Shown: piece after piece, positions 24,701 to 39,700 of the stretch
Position numbering within the stretch: the first letter of the stretch is position 1
How the letters are laid out: each line of letters starts with the position of its first letter
Assembly: GCA_029948255.1 (NCBI GenBank)
Contig: JALIZF010001881.1
Coordinates: forward strand, 62,001-126,000
Origin: Telmatactis stephensoni
Lineage: Eukaryota; Cnidaria; Anthozoa; Actiniaria; Isophelliidae
DNA: 64,000 nucleotides
Reading direction: 5' to 3'
Program-made: the position numbers and the translations under genes
Notes under the pieces: model-generated
The model's database searches: none
Told to the model about the DNA's origin: nothing
The model's input: only the letters and a program-made list of their open reading frames with translations

Positions 24701-27700
24701 GTTATATTTTCCTCCTGGTTTAAATTTTTTCACAGGTTCAATAAAACCTCCTGAATAAAACTCTCTACTATGACTTCAATAATGCTGAAAAACATTTGTT
24801 TCAGCCATGCTACAACTATGGTAGTGTAAAATGTTTTACAGGATACTACAGTGGTTTTTGGGAAACGTATCACGCCGTGCCGTGACCGTGCCAGTGCCGT
24901 GTTGTCTATAAAAACATTCCAAATTCCTGCTGTAACCGTATGGTGTAGCGACCGTGCCGTTTTCCAAGTCATACGAAATCTGCGAGTCTGGTCTACTATC
25001 TTACCACTCTTGTTCGTTCTGTATCAGTGAAATAATTGTCGGGATCATCGCTGTTTATAAACCTGAAAAATTGAAAAAAGACTTTGAACGCCTGAAAAAT
25101 GTAATCGGTGCCACAAAGAAATGGTTTGTGGACACTCAAACTTTACGCTTAAATGTGCAAGACGACACGGGTGAAAAACGCATTGCGCGTACTCGAAAAT
25201 TTTAACAAAACCATTTTAGGTTTAATAAATCTTGAAAATTAAGGCTGTCCGTGAAAGGTTAGTGCTTATTTCCTAAAACATCGCTTTAGTTGTTCTCTAT
25301 CTCTGGCCAAATAATACAGGAGAAATTCGCATAATACACGACAGTTGAATCGACGGTAATTTTATTTGTAAACATGAACGCATCAACGAATTCCCGCCTA
25401 ATTTTCAACCATGCGCAATGCGTTTTTGACCCGTGTCATGTAAGACTACACAAATTCGGATAAATTTGAAAACTCACTCCAACACTGAAAAAGCGTTTTT
25501 ACAGACAGAGCCGGAAAAACGTCGTATTTGTGTGGACGGAAGACCGTAAGAATTAGACGCAAAAGGTTTCGTTCACTTGGGCTACCAGCAAAGGATCCTC
25601 TGCTGGTAGCCCAAGTGAACGCAACACCTTAGGTTTGCAAGCTGTCATCGAAAATTTTGTTAGTACAATTTGAGCCAAAACAGAACAGACAAGTGCTCCT
25701 GACCAAGTACCCTGCGAGCAGAGTCTACCTTTTACCTTCTCCGCGAACAAAGGGAGACTCTGCTCGCAGGGTACTGACCGAGATATTTATCGATGGAAAT
25801 GAATAATTCTGTAGTTCAGGAAGCCCGAGTAATAAAGATGGGTTTTCAACTTTAACCGTATCATCCTGGACGTAGCCCCAGAGGAACTACAGCCTTTATT
25901 ATAAACCCTTAGAACATTAGGGGACATTCACACTAGTTCACAAAAACGCATATTTTTTCTCCCTTTTCACACCTTAGACAAAAGATAAAACGCCGTATAA
26001 TTAGGACTGAAGGACTAAGAACAAAGAGCAACTATAAAACAATATTTACTTGTGTAATTTGTTGGCTTTGAATTGAGTTGTGAAGTAGTCAGGCGGAGTA
26101 TCGGGGAAGTCTTCTTTAAAGATGTTTGGTAAGTGCAACTTCTTCAACGCCTTCTCTGTCCAATTGATCTTAACACCCGTCCGTAGCTACAGAATGAGAA
26201 ATCATTGGTAGTTGTAAACATAAAGAAACTTATTAGAAGCGGACTGACATCCGTTCATTTTGCTGATGTAAAGGCCGATAATGCAGGTTTTCCTATGACT
26301 TTTTCTGTAACACTGTGCGCAGCACAGTTGCACCTACAACAGTTGCGCACAATAGCTGGAGGTTTAGAATCGAGTTCTGATTCAGCAAAATTTCTTCAAC
26401 TGTGCGCGCATGCAACATTGCACGGGTGACCAGACGGTGCAACTTTGTTGCACACAATATTGCAGCGCAGAAAATGTCCGGGCCTTAGTAGAAGCGGGCA
26501 ACTTCTCACGCAACATTGTAGCGTTTCAAGTTGTCTTTATTGCACGAAGTAGAATCCCTCACTTCTCATTGTATAAATAAATTTGTTACGCGCGTAGGGG
26601 TAACACGGCCAGCGGTGTGTTTATGCCACGTTGTTGCATGCGTGCTTGCTGTCATTCGTCGCGATTTGATTCGCTGTAGCTCTGCTATTCAGTTGCTTGT
26701 TTGCTTTTCGCCTTTGCTGCTAGTTTTCTTCGATTGTTTTCTGACCCATTTCCTACCTTGAGAGGAGCTCTGAAACTGAGTTCTTCGGCATAAAACAGCA
26801 TAACTTCCCAGGGCACGTGACATTTGATAAAATGAAGCTTTGCGCTTTTATCTTGAGTTATTTCCTAGTGTGAACAATTGTTGGGAAAAAATCATCATCA
26901 CCATCTTCTTCAAGCATCTACGTCTTGACTTTCATTTGAAAACAATCAATTTCTTTACCGATTCTCATCTTTCTTCCTTTCCTCCCTCCCTCCCTTCCTT
27001 CGTTGGTTCCTTCTTTCCTACCTAAGCTTTTTTAGCTTTCGGTTTCTTTCGTACGCGCATTTCTATCTGGAGCTGGTTTCTTGGAAAAAAACAGATAACT
27101 AATCGGGGATGTTAACAAGCCTCCCGATAAAGTTTGCGGGCATTTTCCAAATTAAAGAGTCGTCGAACTCTGTTCAATTTGGTCTCATCACGCAACGTCC
27201 CATCGAAGAGCGTCACGTGATGAGACTAAACGTGGATGCGTAGGAGACTATAAAAACAGCTGCTAATACGAAATCACACTTAAATACCTCTTCAAACTCT
27301 AGTTGCGATTTTTGAAGATTATCCATGTACTTTTTTCTTTTTTGGGGAAAATCTGGTGGGTCCGGTTCGTCTTTCTCTTCGTAAACCATTACATAATCTA
27401 TATCAAGTTAAATAGAAATAATCACCACTTGCTAATAATATATGAAGTGGTTTGAAAATATTTTTCGTTTGAAAATTTTAAACCAGTTTGATTCTTATTT
27501 TCTATTGTTCCAGATTATGATATAGTGAATATAACACAATTAGCCATACTGATTTCAAACCACAACATATACTAAGGGAGAGAATGTGACTTCATAAAAT
27601 AATGTCCAATATCATATATACGGCATCATAAAATATTTGAAATATAAAGTGCGAGCTGATTGGCTAGTTACCGTGTTTCTATGTTTATATTTAGAGGCGC

Positions 27701-30700
27701 ACTCGCGCTAAAACGAAACATTTTATGAAAGCAATTTAGAAATAGCCACTTTTGGCTCTGCAAGTCGGAAAGCAAGGGAAACACTCGACCACCCATGGTG
27801 ATCCTTGGCCTGCTTTTTCTCTCTCATTTTTTGAAAAAAAATCCACTCGAAAAGGATTCTGGTATAGTTACGTTAGTGGAGTAAAATGTTCGTCAGTTTG
27901 TATTATTATGATTCTACCCACACTCCCTTTCGGTTTGGCCACGTGATACACCACGTGAAACCGACTTACCTATTCGTCTTTTTCCATCTCTAAAGAAACA
28001 ACCTCTTTCACCACTCATATCTTCCTCGTCATAATTCTACAATGTACAAATATTAATAATTAGATTTAATTACAGATATTACAAAAATATATTTGATATG
28101 CAATTTATTCTTATTTTTTCAAATTCATTTATTACAAATTCCCTGTTGTTCACAATACAAATGCATGTTACATACTCGTGAACGACTTTACAAGTTATTT
28201 TTTAGTCATGCACCCTTGAAACGGAGGAAAGATGTAGGAAAATATGAGGCACAATGCTCGCGTATTGTTTAAGGCCAGAAAATGCGCGTTAAACACTACG
28301 CGCTGATGACACTTGTTACCTGAGCAAAGAAACAGAGATATCTAATTCGGCTTTCCGTTGTCTCTTAGCTCTCCAAAAGCTCTACTAATACCCCACCCCA
28401 CCCCACCCCTCTTCTAAGAAAAACCTAGTCCGTGAAAGAAATATTACCAAGCAATGCTTACCAGGTTATAGAATTCAGACTTTTTATAAAGTTCTTCGGC
28501 TTTTTTCTCAACGAGTAATTTGACAAAATCTCCCGCTCGTTTGACAAGCTGAACTGCTGCATCTTGAGGTACATTACGGACATCAACCTCGTTTATCTGT
28601 CAAAATGTATTCAAAAGAAAGCATTCAAAATAGTACGGGGTTTGCACAATATGACCCTGCCTCCCCTCACACCATCTTCACTTCACAGTATCTCAGAAAT
28701 GTTAAAAAAAGAGCATCCCGGTCATGAACGAGGAATCGAATGCTGAATCTCTCACTTTAAACCGCCATACACCAACTCTCCCTCCACCAAAAATCTTGAA
28801 ACTTGACTTGGCCTGCTTTATTTTGACGTTCGTTTCAAAACATAAGGAGTCCAAACGCCCCTTCACAAGATGCAACTTTTTCTGCAACATTGCACGTAAC
28901 ACAGTTGCACCATGTGTCCAGCGCTGCACACAGTTCTGCTTTTTATAATACCTTCTCTCTTATGTGTAAGGTCCACACGAGAGATGACTGGGCCGTAGGT
29001 ACGATATGCAATACGTACCTCAAGTATTCTGTCCCCAGGTTCCAGTCTCCCATCACGTGATGCAGCACTTCCACGTTTTATTGACGTAATAAAAATTCCC
29101 GGATGATCACGTAAGTAATTCGAGTTATTACCACCCCTGATATTAAAACCAAGACCTGAAAAATATAAGACAATTTGAAATAAATAAATATATTACTGTA
29201 GTAAATACAGTATTATAGAACAATATGATGCAAAAGTAGAATTTTGTCAAATTACATGTATAGAACAAAAATCAAAAGTAAAACAAAAACAAGCTTATTG
29301 AATGAACAAACAAAAATTAACGTTCCTGATCCTGATTTATTACTCTGTAAAGCTGATTTGCATTATACAGAGGGGTGGACAACTGTCTAAAATGGTTCTA
29401 AATGGTCTAAAATGGTTCTAAATGACAGCGGTTCAATGTGAATTTGTTTGTTTGATTGGCTACAAAGTGATTCCGTGTCATCGTGTCATTTCTTGAAGTA
29501 TTGAAATATACGTCACGTGGACAACCTTTTTTACTTTAGTACAATGGCTAAACGTAAGAATACTCTACCACGCTTTGCATAACAATAAAATCTTTTGTAT
29601 TTTTGCGTCATTTTCAAAGAAGGGTAGTCCAAAGTTACTCCGGCGCAACAAACATCCTAAACTGCTCCTTCTTGATCAAATCTACATACCTTCTGTTTTC
29701 TTCAAGTCTACGGTGACCTCTTTCCCTCTTACGCTATCCACGGCTCCCTCGCGAGCCTTTTGCTGTGTAAATATAATTATACAGTCATCATGATCCTCTA
29801 TCCATGATATTCTATTTAAATGTTGTTTTTACATGTGTATAACCTTTATAAATATTTCACTTAATTATGTTTCATCTTTATTTTCTTAGTATTGAAGATG
29901 TAGAGCTACCCTGTAGATATGCTTCAATAAATCGTTATTATTATTATTATTATTATTATTAGATATGGAATGGATAAAACTTGACACAGAACCTTGCCTA
30001 GTCCCTTCGTACTGCTTCTCTGGTTTTCTTTCCTCGCCAAAAATCAACACTATGTCCGTGAAATGAGAAGTTTTCAATTTTATTTCAGAATGTTCATATT
30101 TCTACTAGACATGAATTGTTCATGCAGCCAAAACGGATTGTTCAGCCAAAACGATGGCCCTTGTCAAAATAAATTCGGAGGGGGTAATGGATCATTATTC
30201 TTCAATTGCAATCACTGCCAGTGGAGTGAATTGAACAAAAGATAAGGCAGAAATGTTTTGCCATGTTGGTGGCCTCTCCACAAAAGAAAACCACCAACAT
30301 GCCTGCCATGTCTTTTGTTCACTTTTGTTCAATTTACTCTCCTGGGAATGGTTGGAATCCAAGAATGTCAGTCGATGCGTTTAGATGAATTAGCTGTCTA
30401 TTCGACAGAAATCTATCGTCATCATGACAGATAATCCGTCTACACGGATACAAATGGTGATCTTCGATGAAATGGGCCAATATTGAATTTATTGTAGAGG
30501 CAGTATGCCTTTTCTCAGGCAATAAAATGACTAAAAAGTTGGCACTTTTGCGAATAATTTTTCTGTAAAACCTAATGAAGATTGGTTTCACAAATGAATT
30601 ACAGCAACTCAAATTACTAGAAATTTGGCACTTTCTAAGAAAGTTTCTTAGCATTTTTTGATGGAGCTCATTATAAGCTAAAAGCTGCCAGTACAACATA

Positions 30701-33700
30701 ATGGAATGTTACGGTCTGGAAGTTTCACGAACAAAATTGGTAGAGTTTTCAAACTTAATTAAATCAGATAGAAACTCATGAAAGCATTCTAGTCTAGTTC
30801 TAGAGCTCTAATGAGTTTTATGACTAGTTTTTAGCTTTCTATTTTCCTCAAAATTCATTTATTTCCATTATTGCGATTGGAAAACCTAGCATGCGGCCAT
30901 TAGCATAATCTAGCAAGTCTTCAAGTATGACAAGTTTGGCTCACAACCGAGAAATGTCAGAAACTTGGATAGAACTTCTATACTCGAGTCACACAAAAAA
31001 ATTGTCACCTTTTTGAACTCTAAGGTACAATTCTTTTAGCAAGAAAATTCGAGTATTTTCAAATACCCACCGTAGAAGAAGACATCTTTCACGCTCCAAT
31101 TCCAAAGAATCCCGCTTTTACAAGAAGTCACCAAACTCTCAAAAACTTTGATGATCTTTTTTGGAAACTTTTCAATAATCAATTAAAAAACTCTACATTA
31201 GCCTTGGGATCGTATTTTCGAACATAAGAGTTCCATTTTATGCTGAATTAATGGATGGTCTTTCGCTCAGTCAAGATGTTTATCCTCAAACAACCAGATC
31301 AGTAAATTATGTGCATATATCCACTCAACCGAGCAACATTTTTGTGGCGGGCTCTGTCAATAGTTCATGCTTGAGCTACTTAGCAGAATAGCTGCACTGA
31401 AATATCAATTGTGCCTTCATAAACTCGCTTAATACTCCATTATGATCAGTCTTTTGGAATTACACTTTTCGTTTTGAACATTATCGGAAATATTTCAGTG
31501 TTTTTGATATATTAGTAAATATAATATACGAAAAAAATTAAGTCAATAGTTCATGCCCGAATAACTTTATTGACTTATATATTCATTGATAGTGAGATTT
31601 GTTTTTTGAATAAATTAATCTTTTAATTTGGCCTTCTGTTAATAGAAGCACGGAATATGTTTACATTGCTTTCAAATTCCGGGCATAGGTTTTGTAATAA
31701 AGAAAAATGGCTGGGATGATCGAATACGCTGCGAGTCATAATTCTAACAATCAAGCAGAAATTGTAAGTATTCTTCTAAAGATGGCATAAGCTATGACGA
31801 AACATGTCAAGATTAAAGGTTTATTCGTATATTTGAAAGTTATCTACGATGTTTTAGAAATTGTATTCTTGATCAATTTACGTCACATCTTTGATTTGAT
31901 TTGCATGTTTATCTTTCTCTTGAACACCACCATCTTTTTCACGTATAGACAAGGCGCATTTTCGAGAAATCAGATACCTGGAGGCATTTTGGGGTAGAAG
32001 CTGGTAACATAACTATTCTAAACCGATTTTACATGCTGAATGCGAATATGACTGTTACCAAGACGTATTCTGCAATCTTATACGTGTAAGACGTGTTTTG
32101 TGAATTGCTACAGTCATTTCATACTAACGGCTTTTTCATGTAATTCCAAAAGTTCCCAAACTTAAAAACAATTACCATATCTGGAAAGAGCACATCAAAA
32201 TCAGTAAAACTGTGAAGTTTGAAGGATACCAGTTGAAAAATCAAGGAGATACGAATTTTCAAAAATCGAAATTTGTTTGTATCTCTTGCATAACTTTAAC
32301 CCAGCGACCTCACATTCTTGTTTCGACTTCTTTCCTTGCCGAATAGCATTAATTAGTTTTAAATAACCGTAAAACGGAGCACTGATGGAGAGAGGAGGTA
32401 AAGTGCGCACATTTCCAACGATTATTTTGACCCGTCCTGGCTCGGGAGAATTGGACAACAACTCCCCGTGCTTTCGAGGTCAAATAAAATGCCCAGGGTA
32501 AAGTTTGCGCTTTTTTAGCTCGTGAAAACCAGGCCTAACGCCACAGTCACTGGCAGCCCCGGCCATAGTTAGTAGAGGGGAGAGTAGTCCCCTCTACTAA
32601 CTATGCCCCGGCCAAAACCCCCACTCCAACCCATCCCCAGTCCGCAGGAGGAATGACAAATGTAGTTCAGCACTTACCACTGTCGCTTGCAAAGCGTTCT
32701 TCTGGACGAGAAGAGAGACTTTCTTCTTGGCAATTTGAAGAAGTTCGACTGCATTGTCTATCGAGGTTGCTCGCACACTTACACCGTTAATCTGCGAAAA
32801 AATAATAGTAGTCTTAGGCCCAAGCTTGTACTCAGAGCCCTCGTTAATTTTGGCCTACGGCGCTGTTAGGCTGAAGTGTTCTAGAGGTTAGAAATTTTAA
32901 ATATCAAATATTTCTCGGCTATTGAAACTTCGCTAAACCTTGGTCTATCCCCAAGTATAAACATGGCCTTTAATGCCAACACCGATCAAATATCTGCGCA
33001 TGCGCGAGATTTCACGGGTTTATTTACGTGCGTCCGCGTCTTGACCAGACGAATCTCTAGCAACACTTCTAGATTTTTCTTTATCATGACTTTGAGCAGA
33101 GTTTTAAGCATGGGAGAAAAAGGAAAGCACTAAGTGACAAGGCAGGCGACAGGATATACTACAGTGCCCTCAAATTGAATTTTTGGGACTAAGTTTGGCT
33201 TTTGTGTTTACGTTTTTGAAATTCCCGCCAACAAAGTTTTATTTATTCATTTTTTCATACACTGCCGAATGTTTTCATTGGAGAGGAGAGGTTGCTAAGT
33301 TTAATAAGGTGCGCATGCGCAAACATTTTGACCGCGGTGTATTTTCATACCTCTATTATTCTATCGCCAACACTTAAACGTCCATCAAAGGCAGCAGCAC
33401 CATCACTTCGTATTCTTGTTACATAGATACTAGGGTCATCCGGGACATACGGGTTGTCTGTGCCACCACGTACATTGAACCCTAGACCTTTACCTACAAA
33501 CACCGAACACATTAGATGCAATGTTGCATTAGATGTGTGTTACACCATGTGAACATAGCCTCCTGCGCAGCCAACTCTCGCGTTCGGGGTTCCTGTGGAA
33601 ATTCGCTGGCGAGGACTTCACAGGAAACCCACACGCGTGAAAAACGACTGCGCATGCGTAAATTTTCCAAAATAAAATTCCACAGAATATCAAACCTAAC

Positions 33701-36700
33701 AGCACTGTGAATATAAATTGTTGCTGTATTTACTAGTTTTACAAAATGTGATCATTCGTGAAACCCTGTATCAGGCCGAGGGATAAATCAGGTATATATT
33801 TCAAATACAAAATAGCACAGCTTGGGCTACCTGTGGATTACCGAATAAATCTATGGAAATGGTTTCACGCTGTTTTTCTCATAGTGTAGGAAAAACTGTG
33901 ACTGTGAGGCATTTGAAGCCTGCAAAGTGCAGCACGTTCACCGTTAGGCACCTAGAGAATTCCATGGTACTATACTTTTGGTTTGAACAACGTTTTGCAC
34001 GCGTGTGCAGGAAACCCAAACTCGAGGCTAGGGGAGTCACGTGCATGTTTTCATGATTTGATACTATCTATTATCAAGTACTAGAGTGCTTACAATATAT
34101 CCATGAAAAACTTTGTAAGAAATTGCACTAATTAAACGATAGAAAACAAAGGATTTCGCGCTATTTAGTACAATTTAGTACGCTAACTTTTTCACGGATA
34201 TATTGTAAGCACTCTAATAGTATGGTAATCAAAATTTCACTTGTATTCATTTACATATGGATTAATATGAGATCAAATATCATCCCCATTAGTTCTGAAT
34301 ATCTTACCTTTTTTATCTTTACGCAGTTCAATTCTTTGGAGTTCACCATCCTTATCTTTTGATGATAACTCACTTGGCTGGGAATAGACCATTTTACAGT
34401 TATATCTTGATATGATATGATAACTTTATTTTAGTACGATAAAATATTCAGCATAGCTGGTGGGGTCGTACATTTAAATTAATAAATAAATAATAATATG
34501 AAATATCTGTAAAAACGTTAAAATATTAAAATATTAAAATATATATACAGTTCTTAAAACCATTGTGTATCTTGGCTTCGATAGATTTACAGCGTTCAAA
34601 TTAATTTAAAACAATTGATTGTTAATAATATTCGTAACAACTGTCCTTGTATTTAATGACAGCTGCAATTGAGTCAAAAAGTATTTTCCCAGTGTCAAAT
34701 TTAGCTATTAAACGTTTGAATTCATTTAGATTACTTGCAGCTGTTTCCTTGCTAGATAAACTGTTCCAGGCTATTGCTCCTCTATATCGTATGGAGTTCC
34801 TGGTAAAATTCGTTTCTGGTCTTGGAAGGATGATGTCTCCATTTCGTCTACTTTCGCGGTTTGAGTTCCTCTGTACAAATAAGTCCTTGAATTCTGGAAC
34901 GGTGTAACCCTTTAAGCATTTGAAAACAAACTCCGTCAGTCGCACCTTGTATATTGTTTCCAAACTGTCCCATTTTGTGCGCGTTAAGACGTCTTCGGCA
35001 CTAGTGTCCCATGGTAGACCGTATACAATACGTCCGGCCCTTGCGTGTAGTTTTTCCAGGTTGCTGAAGTGTGTCTTGTTGCATGATCCCCAAACCACTA
35101 AACCGTATGTCACCGATGGCAGTATAACCTTGATGTAAAAATCCTCCAGTTGCTTCCGGGGGAGAAACCGCATCCGACGGAGTAAACTTAGTTTGGACGC
35201 GAAGGACTTTGCTACATTTGCGGCATGTTTTGACCAAGTCATCTTATTGTCCACTTGTACTCCGAGAAGTCGTTCCGAGGTTGTCCAGTTTATGATGCTG
35301 TTATCAAGATACAGGGCTTGGATGGGTCCAGTAAATTGTTGCCGTTGCATGACCATTGCTTTGCACTTTTCTGGGTGTGGTACTAATAAATTCCTGTCGC
35401 ACCATTTCTTGAATTCTGCTAGAACACTATTTAGTGTATTTGTTAATGCATCGATTGTTTCAGCAACACAGAATATTGTTGTGTCATCTGCGTATAAGTA
35501 GGTTTCCGCAGAACGTACTGCCTTTGGGAGGTCATTTGTGAAGAGTGAGAATAGTGTGGGTCCCAAGACTGATCCCTGGGGTACTCCATGTGGTATTGAC
35601 TGTGTATCTGAGTCGCATCCATTGATCCTGACAAACTGTCTTCGTTCTGTGAGGTAATGCTTTAACCACAACCATATGTCTCCTCTAATTCCAAGGTCAT
35701 TCAATTTTTGTAGTAATATACTGTGCGACACAGTGTCAAAAGCCTTGGTGAAGTCGATAAATAGTATTCCCACGAACAACTTTCTTTCTACTGCTACTCT
35801 CCACTTCTCTGTTATATGTATTAGAAGCTGCTCCGTTGACTTTCCCTTCTTGTACGCCCATTGTCTGCTGTCAAGTAGATTTTGCCTGACCGCATATTCA
35901 ATGATACTGCTTGCAACACATGATTCCATTAGTTTACTAGGGATACTGAGCAAAGATAGTGGTCTGTAACATGTTCTGTCTTCCTCACTTCCCTTTTTAA
36001 ATACTGCACTGATTCTAGCTGTTTTCCATTGATCAGGTGGCTTACAAGCTTTAGCACTAAGTTCAAATACTCTCTGGATAGATGGAACAATTGACTTACC
36101 CGCGGACTTTAACATAAGCGCTGATATTCCATCCGGCCCTGTAGCCTTTTTCCCTTTTAACTTACAGATCTTTTCCTCAATTTCCTGATGTCTGATCGTT
36201 ATATTAGTCAGAGTCAGCGTGTCTGTATTCTCACTGTGGACTTGCAGTGGCTGAATTTCGTCCGCAGGGCCAATCAATCTTTCGGCGACGGTGCAAAAAT
36301 AGTTATTCAGTAGATCTGCTTTTTCGGTGTTATCGACTGTGAGGGTTCCATCGTCTTTCTTTAATTGGCGGGCTTGTCGATTTACTTTTGATGTTCCTGA
36401 TGCCTTTTTTAGTAACCTCCAATAAGCAGCAGCGTTTTTAACTTCGTCAAATAAGTTGGAATAGTATTCAGCTTTGGCCATTTTCGTCATTGTTGATACT
36501 TTGTTTCTAAGACTTCTGTATTCTTCCCACAATAGCGGGTCGTTAAGATTTCGTGCTTTTTTAAGTGCCTTGTATCTTTGATTCATAGTTATTCTGATTT
36601 CCTTTGTTATCCAGGGCAGGCTGTTACTGCGTACCTTTATTTGTTTTAGGGGGGCGTGTTCGTTGCATATTTCTGTGAAGAGCAAGTTCCATGCATGATA

Positions 36701-39700
36701 AACATCACTTGGGTCGTCGAAGACCTCGCATACGTGGAAAGGCATGCGTGCAATATCACTTTGAAATTTCCTTTCGTCAAACTTGTTGAAATTCCTGATG
36801 GTGATTATTTTAGGCGGATCTCTAGGGACGCTCGTTGAAAGGGTTGCATAAATCATGTCATGATCTGAGATACCCAGAGGACATATGCCCTTTTGTTTGA
36901 CCAGATCCTTTCTTGTCGTAACAATGAGGTCGATCAATGTTTTGGAATGACTAGTAATCCTTGTCGGTCCCTCAATCACATTTAGCATATTATATTGTTC
37001 GAATATTCTTTTCAACTTGTTTCCTTCGTAGGATATTTCACCGTGTTCGTCCTGTAGGAAGTTACTATTAAAATCTCCAAGGAGTACTATATTTGAAAAT
37101 TTCATCCAAGCTTTTTCAAGAAGTTTTGGAAACGCTGCAAAGAATTCGTTGTTTTGATTTGGTGGTCGATATATTGTTCCTATCAGGGTGTCTCTTGAGC
37201 CAGCCTTTACTTGCATACATATCCCTTCCACTTTATCTTCTTCCAAGTCCGGACGATGAATAACTTTCAATGACTTGCGATAATATAACACACAACCCCC
37301 GCCATGCCTATATCTCTATATATCTTGGTCAACCACAGCCTCGACAGCACGTAATATATTCTTTACAGTTTGGTAACAGTTTGGTAACAGTTCGTGAAAA
37401 GGCAAGAAATGCACACAAATGAACCAGGGAGGTGTAATGAACAAAGCAAATACTTTCGATTTCGACAGGTTTGTGCTTTATTCATTTACACCTCAGTCCC
37501 TGGTTCAGTTGTGTACATTTCTTGCCTTTTCACGAGCTGTTACCAAACTGAAAAGAATAATCACATGCTGTCGAGGCTTTGGTTGACCAAGATGTAACTG
37601 TAAAATGGTCTATTAAGAACCGATCCATATAGCATTCAAATAAGTGTAGAAAGGACCAACACAAGCATATCTCATTATGGCATTTCGTATGCCAAAATAT
37701 TGTCTATTTGTTTACATGCTCATGGCTACCTTTCACCATGTACTATGAGGTATGGTTGTGTTGGTCCATTTCTACAATTATTTGAAGGCTATAGCTACAC
37801 TGGATATGAGATAAACACGTCAATAGCACGCAAACGAAAGGCACGATTCTCAGGTGAACTAGCCTGAAGTCTTTTTTTGGGGGGGGGAGGGGGGGGGGAG
37901 GTTGGTTCAAGTACAGCAACTTTTCTATGCTGCATGCTTTATGAATCAGCTGTATACAGTCAGTGTCCTCCATCAAAAGTAATAGTCCTTCTTGGTTTTG
38001 CAGGGTGTGTTGTATTGTCTTATTTCATTATGACGTCACGGCTTGTTTGTGTTTTTTTTTCAAATGGTCTCAAAGATAGGATGTATTGATGTTTGACAAA
38101 CAATATTTATTGTATTTGATGGCTGAAAACGCTTTTTTCCGTTCTACAAATTAAAACACCTTTTATATCAATGTTCTTCATGTTTTTGCTGTTTTGTCCC
38201 CCCTCCCCCTCCGAAATGTACCAGGATTGGTGTCTGCTTGTGAGGGGCGTCCGATTATTGGAGGATAAAAATGAAGAGATGTCAGAAGAGAACAAGAATG
38301 TGAAAAGAAGAGACATGATTGCCATAACAATCCAATCACAAGATTCCCTGACTCTGACTACGAGATAATTTTCCCTGACACAATAATTCAGATAGCCAAC
38401 GAAAAATAACATAGACCGCGGTGGGGAGTTGCACAGCGACGTGGGCGTCATGGGAGGCTAAGGGAAGGGAAGAGAAGGAAATGGAAGAACAGAACTATAG
38501 AAGGAAAGGGAATTCAGGGGAAGGGGGACGCAAGTTTGATGATGCAAGGGCGAGTAAGCAATGTATATAAACGGGCCAAAGTGTTAATATATGGTACTCA
38601 CCGTAATGGCGTCCTTTTCAACCAATAAACTGATAGACGTCTGATTTTGACGAAACAAGTTTAATGCCTCTTGATGCGTGACATCGCGTGTATCAGTCCC
38701 GTTAATCTAAGAACAAAAACAGCTTTGAACATCGGTAAAAATTCAATCAAGGGGTTGTGTAAATGATGAAAAAAACTTCATATGTTTTCAATCCATCGAA
38801 AGCAGAGCTGTTCAAACGAAGACTTTTGTTGCAAAAGATTACTATTCTCTTCCGCTGGAAATTACGTCGCGCACGCTACTACATCACGGAACGTGTAACA
38901 ATTAATGGAATTAATAGATGTATTGTGTAACGTAAAATTAGATATAATGCAACGTTTCATATGTTGCGTATGACAACAAGCGATTTTGCCGATGGAAATT
39001 ATGTTACGCATACGTACGTATGCGTATATAACGTACATATGTTACGCATACGTATCGTGTAACGTTGCACGATGGAGGCATGGAGCAACTGAACGTTTCT
39101 GGGAATTACGTTTCAAGCACTTACTGTTGCATCATGCGGAGCATGTATCGTAACGTAATGTTGCATGGAACAATTTTTCCGTTCCAGAAAACGTTGAGTG
39201 CAACATTACGTTTTCCGCTTCGCTAACTATAACATTACCTCTACTATTCTATCTCCAGGCTGTAGTCGACCATCTCTATGGGCGGTGGCACCTGTTCTTA
39301 GCCGACTAATGTAGATACTAGGGTCGCCTTTCTTGACGGGCTTGTCACGCCCTCCTTTGATGTTAAATCCAAGTCCTCCTAAATAAAACCACATTATAAA
39401 TACAGTAAGGTAAAGGGAAATAATAATATTTAGCGTCCATGTTGCGAGATTGCATGTTGCTTCATTCGAAAGTGATCTTCCAAGGGGTGAATGGTGCACC
39501 CTCTATCCCCTCCCTTCATTAGTGTTCAATCCTACAGGTGCTACACTGAGCTATACAGATAGAGGGAAGTTAAAACAAGGATGTGAGACAGTGCACCCTC
39601 TACCCCCTCCCTCCATCAGTGTTCCGTCATACGTATATTTAAAGATACAAATTAAAGGATGTGAGAATTATTGCATGACGACGGATCCCGTCGAATAGCT

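Larger units (their letters stand above)
34384..37614. mobile_element. Terminal-inverted-repeat fold-back element split by a LINE
   Basis: AATAGACCATTTTACAGTTA at the left (34383-34402) is the reverse complement of the right end (37595-37614). After the LINE the left arm resumes at about 37319 with CTTGGTCAACCACAGCCTCG, which pairs with CGAGGCTTTGGTTGACCAAG (37572-37591). Without the LINE the element is about 320 bp, nearly all of it two inverted arms, and contains no transposase frame. It lies in the intron between gene A exons 4 and 5, and its outer end is about 5 bp from the exon 5 acceptor AG. Confidence 0.8.

Noticed and set aside
31708..31764. Plus-strand ATG frame ([16 protein letters not shown]) with GTAAGT donor
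   Set aside because: Isolated within a gene A intron and no partner exon found; likely chance.
34647..36838. Several plus-strand open frames of 60-100 codons
   Set aside because: They are antisense shadows of the LINE reverse-transcriptase frame.
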